From Rhodospirillales bacterium (GTDB lineage Bacteria; Pseudomonadota; Alphaproteobacteria; Micavibrionales; Micavibrionaceae), in NCBI GenBank assembly GCA_020638365.1, contig JACKIQ010000003.1, positions 310,001 through 374,000 on the forward strand: a stretch of 64,000 nt of DNA, in the 5' to 3' direction. The number at the start of each line of letters is the position of its first letter. Within the stretch, counting starts at the first letter, position 1. Below, in pieces: positions 26,958 to 34,939 of the stretch. The notes below the pieces were generated by a model. It worked only from the letters and a program-made list of their open reading frames with translations. It was not told the DNA's origin and did not search any database. Both the position numbers and the translations under genes were made by a program.

Positions 26958-27797
26958 ATGCTGGTCCTCAGACTTCATTGTGCAGACAGGCCGGGAATCG
27001 TAGCCGCGGTTTCCGCCTGTCTGAGCAATGCACAGTGCAATATCGAGGAATCGGCCCAATTTAACGACCATCTTTCCGGGCTTTTTTTCATGCGCGTACT
27101 TTTTTCGCCTGTGGTTGAGGGCGCTGAAAAGGATTTTGCCTCTGCTTTTGCCGCGGTCGCAGACAGGTTCGGCATGGTGTGGGCGCTGGAAACGCTGGAG
27201 CAACCGGTGCGGACGCTGCTTATGGTGTCCAAGGAGGGGCACTGTCTGAACGATATCCTGTACCGCTGGAGCGTCAGGCACTTTCCTGTCGAGATCACGG
27301 CGGTCGTTTCCAACCACGAAGCCCTAAGGAAGCGCGTTGAGGATTTCGGGCTCCGCTTTGTCCATCTGCCGATTTCCCCGGAAGCCAAGGATAAGCAGGA
27401 AAAGAAACTTGAAGCGCTAATCGAAGAGACGAACAGCGAATTGGTCGTGCTGGCGCGGTATATGCAAATTCTGAGCGGGAGGTTCTGTGAGAGATTCCGT
27501 GGGCGAGTCATCAATATCCACCATTCATTCCTGCCGGGATTCAAAGGAGCCAAACCCTACCATCAGGCTTATGAGCGCGGCGTGAAGCTTATCGGGGCAA
27601 CGGCCCATTTTGCTACGGAGGATTTGGACGAGGGACCGATCATCGAGCAGGAAACGGTTCGAATCACCCATTCCGACACGCCGGAGAAACTTAAGATGAT
27701 CGGACAGGATTCGGAATCGCGGGTGCTTGCCCGCGCTATCGGGCTTTATGCGGAGAGGCGTATTTTTTTACACGGGAAACGAACAGTCATCCTCTAG
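26958..27797 (+). CDS. purU: Formyltetrahydrofolate deformylase
   Basis: Hydrolyses 10-formyl-tetrahydrofolate to formate and tetrahydrofolate, balancing one-carbon pools and supplying formate for purine synthesis. An N-terminal ACT domain (LRLHCADRPGIVAAVSACL, about residues 1-80) precedes the formyltransferase-like catalytic domain with LARYMQILS, NIHHSFLPGFKGAKPYHQAY (catalytic Asn and His) and the Asp in HFATEDLDEGPII. The ATG at 26958 is chosen; the frame could begin at a TTG 18 bp earlier. It starts 27 bp after ahcY, and both belong to the methyl-group cycle. Confidence 0.94.
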   Translation: MLVLRLHCADRPGIVAAVSACLSNAQCNIEESAQFNDHLSGLFFMRVLFSPVVEGAEKDFASAFAAVADRFGMVWALETLEQPVRTLLMVSKEGHCLNDILYRWSVRHFPVEITAVVSNHEALRKRVEDFGLRFVHLPISPEAKDKQEKKLEALIEETNSELVVLARYMQILSGRFCERFRGRVINIHHSFLPGFKGAKPYHQAYERGVKLIGATAHFATEDLDEGPIIEQETVRITHSDTPEKLKMIGQDSESRVLARAIGLYAERRIFLHGKRTVIL

Positions 27798-27888
27798 ATT
27801 TTTCTTTACGGATTCACCCACAAATGCGTAACAGGTTTTTGCCTTTTTGCTTGTCAGGTTTACTTGTCCATCCCTAGAATCGCACATT

Positions 27889-30219
27889 GTGACTACAACA
27901 GCAGAAAAATCAGGCTCGGCGTTTCATAATCTTTTCGACGCCTTGAGCGGCAACAAGAAACTCCAGGCCGAAAAGGCACGACTGGAGGCTTTTCTTTCAG
28001 CGGTTCCCGGCGAGTATTGCGGTATTTCCAAAGACAGAAGCGTGATTTACAGCCCCGGTTTCTGCTCGATACTTTCGCTTGAGCGGATCATGTCGCTTCA
28101 GGATATTCAAAATCAGCTTACTCCCAGCGATTCGGCGGCTCTTGAAGGGCTTTACACACGGCTCTCGGAGGACGGGATTTCCTTTACTCTCAATGTCCAG
28201 GATCACACGGGGCGGAAAACCATGAAAGTTACCGGGGTGCGGGGGGAAGATACAGAGGGGCAGACTTATTTCAATATTCTCTGGCTTGAGGATATCACCG
28301 AGCAGCACGAGGCGAGCGCGACTTTTGCCGAAGAGCAGAAGATCCAGCAGGAAGAGATTGAGCGTTTGCAGGATTCACTTGATCTCCTGCCGTTTCCCGT
28401 ATGGATTCGAAACTCGGCTTACCGGATTATCTGGGTCAATATCGCGTATGCCAAGAAAACCGGATCGCGGCCGAGCGAGATTCTGAGCCAGCAGAAGGAA
28501 ATCGCGCAGTTGCCGAGGCTTAAAAAGTCGGGGGGGAAGGACGTTCTTCTAGGAACCGAACTGGCGGCCAAGGCTGTTGCAGAAGGCATTCCGCAAAATA
28601 CACGCGCTCATGTCGTGATCGGAGGCAACAGGATTTTGGTACGGGTCACGGAAACCCCCCTGAAGGAGCAGGGCATGACGATGGGGGTTCTGGAGGACCT
28701 TTCTTCAGAAGAGGTGCTAGACACGACATTTCGCAATTATCAGGAGGCGCACCGGGGTCTCATGGAGCATTTGCGGTCCGCAGTCGCGATCTATAACGCG
28801 GAGCAGAAACTGGAATTTTACAATTCCGCGTTCGCGCAGCTCTGGACGCTGGAGGAGGGATGGCTTAATACCAAGCCCAAACTCGGCGACATTCTTGAAA
28901 AGCTCCGGGAGATGCGCAGGCTGCCCGAGCAGGCGGATTTCCGGACTTACAAGAGAATATGGGTGAGCTGGTTTACCGACCTGATCGAGCCGCATGAGGA
29001 TATGCTTTATTTACCGAACGGGAATGCCGTGCGGATGCTGGTCGTGCCGCACAAGGCGGGCGGGTTGATGATGAATTTCGAGGATGTGAGCAGCCGCCTG
29101 GAACTGGAATCTTCATACAATACCCTGATCGCCGTGCAGAAGGAGACGCTGGACAATCTGGCCGAGGGGGTGTCCGTGTTCGGCGGGGACGGGAGGCTCA
29201 AGCTCTGGAACCCATCTTTTGCCCGATTGTGGGGGCTTCATCCCGAGGATCTGGAGGGCGAACCGCATATCACGCGAATCGTCGATCGCATGAAAGGCTT
29301 TTTTGAAGAATCTCAGTGGGAGTCCATGCGCGATGCGCTGATCGGACTGGCTCTGGAACGTACGATGCACGAGGGGCGGCAGAAGCGTAACGATTTATCC
29401 GAGATTGATTTCGTTACGGTGCCGCTGCCGGACGGGGGAGTGCTCGTTACCTTCACGGACGTGACCGATTCGGTTCGTGTGGAAAATGCCTTGCGCGAAA
29501 AGAACGCCGCGCTGGAGGCTGCCGAAAAGCTCAAGCTGGATTTTCTGGCGAATGTCTCCTACCAGCTTCGTACACCGCTGAACGCGATCATGGGGTTCAA
29601 CGAGATTCTGGATCAAGAGCTGTTCGGCCTGCTTAACTCGAAGCAGAAGGAATATACACGGGATATCAAGGAAGCGAGCGAGCGGCTTCTTTCGCTGGTT
29701 AACGATATTCTTGATCTGTCGTCGTTTGAAGCGGGGTATATGGTTCTTGAGACCCAAGAGATACAGGTCAAGCCCATGCTGGAAGCTGTTGTCGGCCTGA
29801 TGGCGGAGTGGGCACGAAAAGAGGATATTTCTCTCGATCTTGAATGCGGGGCTGATTGCGGGTCAGCGGAGATGGATGAATCGCGGATGAAGCAGGCGGT
29901 TTTGAACCTTCTCCAAAATGCGATCGCGCATACGGATGAGGGCGGAAAAATTATCGTTCGCGCGGTCGGTGACGGCAAGAATATTGAAATTTCCGTTGAG
30001 GATGACGGGAAAGGGATTCCGGAAGAGGATCAGCCGCGAATCCTGCAACCTTTCGAGCGCATCGAGAGCCAGCAAGGGGGGCGCGGCGTAGGGCTGGGTC
30101 TGACGCTGGTTCAGAATATCGTGGAGCTTCACGGCGGGACGTTTTCGTTGCAGAGTGAAGTCGGCAAGGGGACCCGAGTGACCTTAACTATTCCCGTAAA
30201 ACAAATGCCTCCGGGGTAA
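27889..30219 (+). CDS. divL: DivL-type PAS sensor pseudokinase (tyrosine at the phospho-acceptor site)
   Basis: Member of the CckA-ChpT-CtrA cell-cycle network; Caulobacter DivL controls the CckA kinase rather than signalling by its own histidine. From GTG 27889 the protein has 776 residues: three or four PAS-like sensor repeats (about 35-135, 165-270, 285-400, 410-520), then a HisKA domain whose H-box reads NVSYQLRTPL with Tyr558 in place of histidine, the hallmark of DivL. The ATPase domain keeps LLQNAIAHT, DDGKGIP and GVGLGLTL. There is no transmembrane helix. TTG 27847 is an alternative start. Gene order toward tsaE, murU and addBA matches other alphaproteobacterial divL loci. Confidence 0.85.
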   Translation: MTTTAEKSGSAFHNLFDALSGNKKLQAEKARLEAFLSAVPGEYCGISKDRSVIYSPGFCSILSLERIMSLQDIQNQLTPSDSAALEGLYTRLSEDGISFTLNVQDHTGRKTMKVTGVRGEDTEGQTYFNILWLEDITEQHEASATFAEEQKIQQEEIERLQDSLDLLPFPVWIRNSAYRIIWVNIAYAKKTGSRPSEILSQQKEIAQLPRLKKSGGKDVLLGTELAAKAVAEGIPQNTRAHVVIGGNRILVRVTETPLKEQGMTMGVLEDLSSEEVLDTTFRNYQEAHRGLMEHLRSAVAIYNAEQKLEFYNSAFAQLWTLEEGWLNTKPKLGDILEKLREMRRLPEQADFRTYKRIWVSWFTDLIEPHEDMLYLPNGNAVRMLVVPHKAGGLMMNFEDVSSRLELESSYNTLIAVQKETLDNLAEGVSVFGGDGRLKLWNPSFARLWGLHPEDLEGEPHITRIVDRMKGFFEESQWESMRDALIGLALERTMHEGRQKRNDLSEIDFVTVPLPDGGVLVTFTDVTDSVRVENALREKNAALEAAEKLKLDFLANVSYQLRTPLNAIMGFNEILDQELFGLLNSKQKEYTRDIKEASERLLSLVNDILDLSSFEAGYMVLETQEIQVKPMLEAVVGLMAEWARKEDISLDLECGADCGSAEMDESRMKQAVLNLLQNAIAHTDEGGKIIVRAVGDGKNIEISVEDDGKGIPEEDQPRILQPFERIESQQGGRGVGLGLTLVQNIVELHGGTFSLQSEVGKGTRVTLTIPVKQMPPG

Positions 30220-30249
30220 TAAAGCAAAAAGACAAACGAAGCCGCGAGT

Positions 30250-30678
30250 TTATTCGAGACACTCAGCCCAGATCTTGTTGCCGCTATCGTCCGCAAGGCG
30301 CTCGCTTTTAATGATGATTTCGCCTTTTTCAACGCTGGTCTTGCAGGAAAAAACCGGGATCAGTGTTCGGATCACGAGTTCCAGTTTTCGATCCGGAAAG
30401 AAGGGACCGTAGGAACAGAACTCCGCAACATCGAGCGGGTAGCCCTTTTCGGGGTCTTTCGCTCCGGCCTCTTCAAGCCGGAAATTCGATCGGTGGCGGG
30501 CCTGCGTTCCATCCTCGGCGGTGTAATAGTCGGTTACGAAATTTCCGTAAACCTTATGCGGCGCAGTATTCCGAACCGTGAAGCAGACGGGTTCGTTTAC
30601 GATTTCCTGAGCGCTCGCCGGGGCCGGAAGGAGGATTAGTATGAATGCCAAAGATGTAAAGTAATGCTGGATTTTCAT
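30250..30678 (-). CDS. Exported protein of unknown function
   Basis: 142 residues with a clear Sec signal peptide (MKIQHYFTSLAFILILLPAPASA, cleavage after ASA about residue 23). The mature domain has four cysteines, in EPVCFTV, AEFCSYG, VFSCKTS and WAECLE, which could form two disulfides in the periplasm. It has beta-rich stretches such as HKVYGNFVTDYYTAE. I do not know the family. It lies on the opposite strand between divL and tsaE, interrupting a gene pair that is normally adjacent. Its start is 38 bp from the tsaE start, so the two share a divergent promoter region. Confidence 0.72.
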   Translation of the reverse strand: MKIQHYFTSLAFILILLPAPASAQEIVNEPVCFTVRNTAPHKVYGNFVTDYYTAEDGTQARHRSNFRLEEAGAKDPEKGYPLDVAEFCSYGPFFPDRKLELVIRTLIPVFSCKTSVEKGEIIIKSERLADDSGNKIWAECLE

Positions 30679-30715
30679 ACTTCATTTTAGCATTGTTGGG
30701 GGACAGGGACCAAGT

Positions 30716-31174
30716 GTGATGTTAGCCGACATGGGCGTTGTTCAGGAGACTCTTTTGCGTAACGAGGCGGAAACTGCGGCTTTTGCAAAGAATTTTGCAC
30801 GTAAGGCCGGGCCGCAGGACGTTATCTGTCTTTATGGCGGTCTGGGGGCCGGTAAAACGTCCTTTTGCAGGGCTCTGATCCGGGAATTGTGCGGCGATGA
30901 GGAACTGGAGGTCCCCAGTCCGACCTTTACGCTTGTGCAGCAGTATGAAGCGGCGAGCGGACAGGAGGTCTGGCATTTTGATCTTTACCGTGTCGAGGAC
31001 CCGGAGGAGATTTACGAACTTGGATGGGAAGACGCGCTCGGGCAGGGGCTGGTTCTTGTTGAGTGGCCTGAGAGGCTGGCTACTCTTTTACCGAAACGGC
31101 GGGTGGAGGTCACATTGAAGGCGGTTACAGGCGATCCTGAAAAGCGAAAGATAACGGTGAAAAACTATGAGTAA
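30716..31174 (+). CDS. tsaE: TsaE, tRNA threonylcarbamoyladenosine biosynthesis ATPase
   Basis: P-loop ATPase that works with TsaB and TsaD to make t6A37 in ANN-decoding tRNAs. The Walker A is GGLGAGKTSF near residue 40. The family motifs VPSPTFTLVQQYE, WHFDLYRVEDPEE and GLVLVEWPER follow. The start could be GTG 30716, ATG 30719 or ATG 30731; the distance to the Walker motif does not decide. Its last codons overlap murU by 8 bp, so the two are coupled. Confidence 0.93.
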   Translation: MMLADMGVVQETLLRNEAETAAFAKNFARKAGPQDVICLYGGLGAGKTSFCRALIRELCGDEELEVPSPTFTLVQQYEAASGQEVWHFDLYRVEDPEEIYELGWEDALGQGLVLVEWPERLATLLPKRRVEVTLKAVTGDPEKRKITVKNYE

Positions 31175-31934
31175 GACGGTTTTCAAACCCCGGCGGGCTT
31201 TCATTCTGGCGGCTGGTTACGGGACGCGGCTGCGCCCTTACACCGATCATTGTCCCAAGCCCATGGTTAAGGTCGGCGGGCGCAGCCTGATCTGGAGAAT
31301 TCTTGACAAGCTGGTCGCCGAATCCGTAACCGAGGCGGTTGTCAATCTTCATTACAAGAGCGAAATGCTGCAAGACCATCTGGATGAATATTGCGCAAAA
31401 CAACCTGGTGGAAAAAAGCTTATCCTGCATTATTCGTATGAGCCAACGTTGCTGGATACCGGGGGCGGCGTGCGCAAGGTTCTGCCGGTTTTTCATGACG
31501 AAGCTTTTTTCGTTATTGCAGGGGATGCGCTCTGGACCGATCCTGCCGGCGGCGAGCGTGTGCTGGCCCGGCTGGCGCGGCTGTGGGATTCGAAGACTAT
31601 GGATATCCTTACGCTTATGCAGCCCCTATCCCGGATGGCTTTGACCGGGGGGACGGGGGATTACGATTTTCGCGCCAACGGGCGGGTCGAGCGTAACCAC
31701 GACAAGCAGGGCGCCTATATGTGGACGAATATCAGGCTGAATACACCCGAGATCTACCGCGAAGCCCCGGAAGGCGCGTTTTCGTTTCTGACCCTGATGG
31801 ACAGAGCGCAGAAGCAGGGACGGTTGATCGCCCTTGAGCACGAGGGGGACTGGCATCATATCAGTTCGCCGCGCGATCTGGAGGCGGTTCAGGCCGCGTT
31901 TGAAGAGGAAGAGCGCGGCAAGGCGGCGTCATGA
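31167..31934 (+). CDS. murU: Nucleotidyltransferase, MurU-like (N-acetylmuramate-1-phosphate uridylyltransferase)
   Basis: Sugar-1-phosphate nucleotidyltransferase; MurU makes UDP-MurNAc in the peptidoglycan-recycling bypass. The 255 residues start with the signature FILAAGYGTRLRPYT and PKPMVKVGGRSLI. These are followed by LDTGGGVRK, VIAGDALW with the metal-binding aspartate, and GAYMWTNIRL. Closely related enzymes make other NDP-sugars, so the substrate is inferred from its place between tsaE and addB. The kinase AmgK, usually encoded immediately before murU, is missing here. Stop overlaps the addB start (ATGA 31931-31934). Confidence 0.8.
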   Translation: MSKTVFKPRRAFILAAGYGTRLRPYTDHCPKPMVKVGGRSLIWRILDKLVAESVTEAVVNLHYKSEMLQDHLDEYCAKQPGGKKLILHYSYEPTLLDTGGGVRKVLPVFHDEAFFVIAGDALWTDPAGGERVLARLARLWDSKTMDILTLMQPLSRMALTGGTGDYDFRANGRVERNHDKQGAYMWTNIRLNTPEIYREAPEGAFSFLTLMDRAQKQGRLIALEHEGDWHHISSPRDLEAVQAAFEEEERGKAAS

Positions 31935-34900
31935 ACGCACTTAAGGCATCCCGGCGCTATGTTCAAACCATTCCTGCAGGGTATCCTTTTGCACGCACGC
32001 TGGCGGCAAATCTTCTTGACGAGGCGCAGGGGCGTCCTGAGTTTCTTGCCCGCTCCACCATTTTGCTTCCTACACGGCGCGCCTGCCGGGTTCTGAGGGA
32101 GTGTTTTCTGGATATCAGCGGCGGGAAGCCGGTTTTATTGCCGCGGTTGACCCCGATCGGCGATGTCGACGAGGGCGAGCTTTCCCTGCTGTTTATGGGG
32201 CAGGGCGAAATCATGCGGGATATTCCTCCACCTATAGCGCCCATACGCCGACTGTTATTGCTCTCGCGTCTTTTGAAGGCCGGTGAAGGATATTCCGGGA
32301 ACGGGGAGCGGGCGATCGTTCTGGCGCAGGCTCTGGCTGCCCTAGTGGATCAGACTCTGACGGAAGGGAAGGATTTTTCCGAACTGGCCGGGCTCGTTCC
32401 AGACGGGTTTGCCGCGCACTGGCAGATTACGCTTAAATTCCTGTCGGTCATCATTGAGAACTGGCCTTCTATTCTGGCTGAAGACGGACTAGTCGATCCT
32501 TCCCGGCGCCGCGTGCTTTTGCTGCTGTCTCTGGCGGATTACTGGAACGCGCATCCCGATCTGGCCGGTCATGTCGTTGCGGCAGGCAGCACGGGATCCA
32601 TACCGGCGACGGCCAGCCTGCTGGATGTTGTCTCGAAGTTGCCTCATGGACGGGTCATCCTGCCGGGACTGGACCGGGAACTGGATGAAGAGAGTTGGGC
32701 TGTTCTGGACGAAACCCATCCGCAATACCAGATGAAAAAGCTTCTGATGCGGTTTGAATTGCCGCGGGCTGATGTTTCCGAGCTTTTGCCACCGAAAGAG
32801 CGGCCGGATTTCAAGGCCGTGCATAAGGGGCGCCGTGTGCTTGTTCGGGAAATCATGAGGCCTGCCGGAACGACAGCGCGATGGGCGACACTCAAGAACG
32901 AACTGGCGCAGCATAACGTAAGGTGCGAGGATTTACTTCAAGATGTTCTGATATATGAATGCGATACGCCGCAGGAGGAAGCGGGAGTAGTTGCGCTTAT
33001 TTTGCGCGAAGCCCTCGAAACTCCAGGGCGCACGGCGTGCTTGGTGACTCCGGACCGATCGCTGGCACGGCGTGTGTCAGCGCAGTGTCTGCGCTGGGGG
33101 ATCGCGATCGACGATTCTGCGGGAACCGCACTTTCAGAGAGAGGAATCGGGCGTTTCCTGCTGCTGCTGCTTAAAGCATCTGCACTGCCGTTCGATCCGG
33201 TTGCGCTGCTGGCGTTGCTGAAACATCCTCTTTGCCGGATCAGCCAGCCGCCGTTGACTTCGCCGGGGTTGTTGCAGCAATTCGAGCTTGGCATCCTAAG
33301 AAAAGACATGGGAAGGCCCAGAGATCTGCGCGATGCGCTGAAGATCGCAAAGGACAAGGGTTTAACGGGCGTCGCCGGTTTTCTTTCCAAGCTTCTAGCG
33401 ATCCTTGAGCCGCTTGTCGCATTGCAGAGCAGAGATTTGAAGCCGCTGGACGATTATTTTTCCGCTCATATCGGCGTAGCAGAAAAACTGTCGGAGGGAG
33501 CGGCCGGGGATACCCTTTGGAGCGGGGAGGAAGGGACGGAGGCGGCGCGGGTTCTTTCCGATCTCAGGGCGCATGCGGAGTCTGCCGGGCCAATCAGCTG
33601 TCAGGATTATGCGTCAATACTGGATTTTGTTTTAAATAACGCGATTACCCGGCCACAATACGGCGTGCATCCGCGCCTGAGCATTCTCGGGCAGCTTGAG
33701 GCCCGGTTGAGCGATGCCGATCTTGTCATTCTGAGCGGTTTAAACGAAGGAACGTGGCCAACGGGGGCCGCGTTTGACCCGTGGATGTCGCGCGAGATGA
33801 GAAAGAGTTTCGGGTTGCCGGGGCTTGAACGTTCTGTCGGGCTGGCGGCGCATGATTTCGCACAGGCGTTTTGCGCCAAGGAGATCGTTTTGACCCGTGC
33901 CCGGAAAGTTGACGGCACACCCACGGTTCCTGCGCGATGGTTGCAGAAGATGGATACGGTTTTGCGAGCCTGCGGCACCGATCCTGCCATTTTAACGCAC
34001 GGGCCGCATAAAGAATGGGCAAGATTGCTGGATCATGTGGAGACGTTCAAACCTTGCGCGCGTCCTGTTCCTAGGCCGCCGACGCAATACCGGCCGAACA
34101 GGGTCTCCGTCACGAGGGTCGAATCATGGCTTTGCGATCCGTACGGGTATTATGCGTCTTCCGTCCTCGGTTTGAGGAAGCTTCCGGGGCTGAGGGTCAA
34201 GGTCGATCCGGCGTTTCGCGGGACGATCGTGCATAAAGCGGTTGAGTCTTTTGTGAAAGCCTATCCGGTGGAATTACCGGAAAAGGCCGAAGATGTTTTA
34301 CATGCCTTTCTGGAGAAAGCGGTGGAAGAGGCGTTGCATGATCCGGATATGATTCGGTTCTGGATGACGCGGACCGGACATGCAACGGACTGGATCGCCG
34401 GACATGAGAGGCGCTGGCGCGAGAGGGCGCGTTTTCTTGCGGCAGAGGCCAGAGGAGAAATTGTATTTGATATTGATGGGGAGCCGTTCACTTTGCACGG
34501 GCGTGTGGACCGGATCGACAGATTGCCGGACGGGTATGCGATTATCGACTACAAATCCGGGGGGGATTACAAGGCGAGCAAGATTGAAAGCGGAGAGTTG
34601 CCGCAGTTACCGCTGGAAGCTCTTCTCCTGAAGCAGGGCGGTTTTTCTCAGGCTGGTATCGAAGGCGGGGATACTGCTTATCTGGGGTACTGGATTTTAC
34701 GCTCAAGCCAGAACGGAGAGGGAATTCAAGAGGTCGAGGGCGCGGGCAAGATAGATGGAATAGCTCGCGAAACAGGAGATTTGCTGATTGCGCTGGTGCG
34801 GGCGTTTCGTGATGAAAAAACTCCGTATATCTGTCTGCCCGACCCGTCGCGGTTTCCGCGCTTTAACGATTACGAGCATCTGGGACGGGTTCGGGAGTGG

Positions 34901-34939
34901 GCGGTCCTTGAGCAAGAGAGCGGGGAGGAAGCGGCATGA
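31931..34939 (+). CDS. addB: AddB subunit of the AddAB helicase-nuclease
   Basis: Partner of AddA in resection of double-strand breaks for RecA-dependent repair. The 1002 residues show the alphaproteobacterial AddB plan: an N-terminal inactivated helicase-like region beginning AGYPFARTLAANLL, a second helicase-like half with VILSGLNEGTWPT near residue 600, and a C-terminal RecB-like nuclease with DRIDRLPDGYAIIDYKSG around residue 865-877 (the D-x-K catalytic pair). It is coupled by ATGA on both sides, to murU and addA. Confidence 0.94.
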   Translation: MNALKASRRYVQTIPAGYPFARTLAANLLDEAQGRPEFLARSTILLPTRRACRVLRECFLDISGGKPVLLPRLTPIGDVDEGELSLLFMGQGEIMRDIPPPIAPIRRLLLLSRLLKAGEGYSGNGERAIVLAQALAALVDQTLTEGKDFSELAGLVPDGFAAHWQITLKFLSVIIENWPSILAEDGLVDPSRRRVLLLLSLADYWNAHPDLAGHVVAAGSTGSIPATASLLDVVSKLPHGRVILPGLDRELDEESWAVLDETHPQYQMKKLLMRFELPRADVSELLPPKERPDFKAVHKGRRVLVREIMRPAGTTARWATLKNELAQHNVRCEDLLQDVLIYECDTPQEEAGVVALILREALETPGRTACLVTPDRSLARRVSAQCLRWGIAIDDSAGTALSERGIGRFLLLLLKASALPFDPVALLALLKHPLCRISQPPLTSPGLLQQFELGILRKDMGRPRDLRDALKIAKDKGLTGVAGFLSKLLAILEPLVALQSRDLKPLDDYFSAHIGVAEKLSEGAAGDTLWSGEEGTEAARVLSDLRAHAESAGPISCQDYASILDFVLNNAITRPQYGVHPRLSILGQLEARLSDADLVILSGLNEGTWPTGAAFDPWMSREMRKSFGLPGLERSVGLAAHDFAQAFCAKEIVLTRARKVDGTPTVPARWLQKMDTVLRACGTDPAILTHGPHKEWARLLDHVETFKPCARPVPRPPTQYRPNRVSVTRVESWLCDPYGYYASSVLGLRKLPGLRVKVDPAFRGTIVHKAVESFVKAYPVELPEKAEDVLHAFLEKAVEEALHDPDMIRFWMTRTGHATDWIAGHERRWRERARFLAAEARGEIVFDIDGEPFTLHGRVDRIDRLPDGYAIIDYKSGGDYKASKIESGELPQLPLEALLLKQGGFSQAGIEGGDTAYLGYWILRSSQNGEGIQEVEGAGKIDGIARETGDLLIALVRAFRDEKTPYICLPDPSRFPRFNDYEHLGRVREWAVLEQESGEEAA

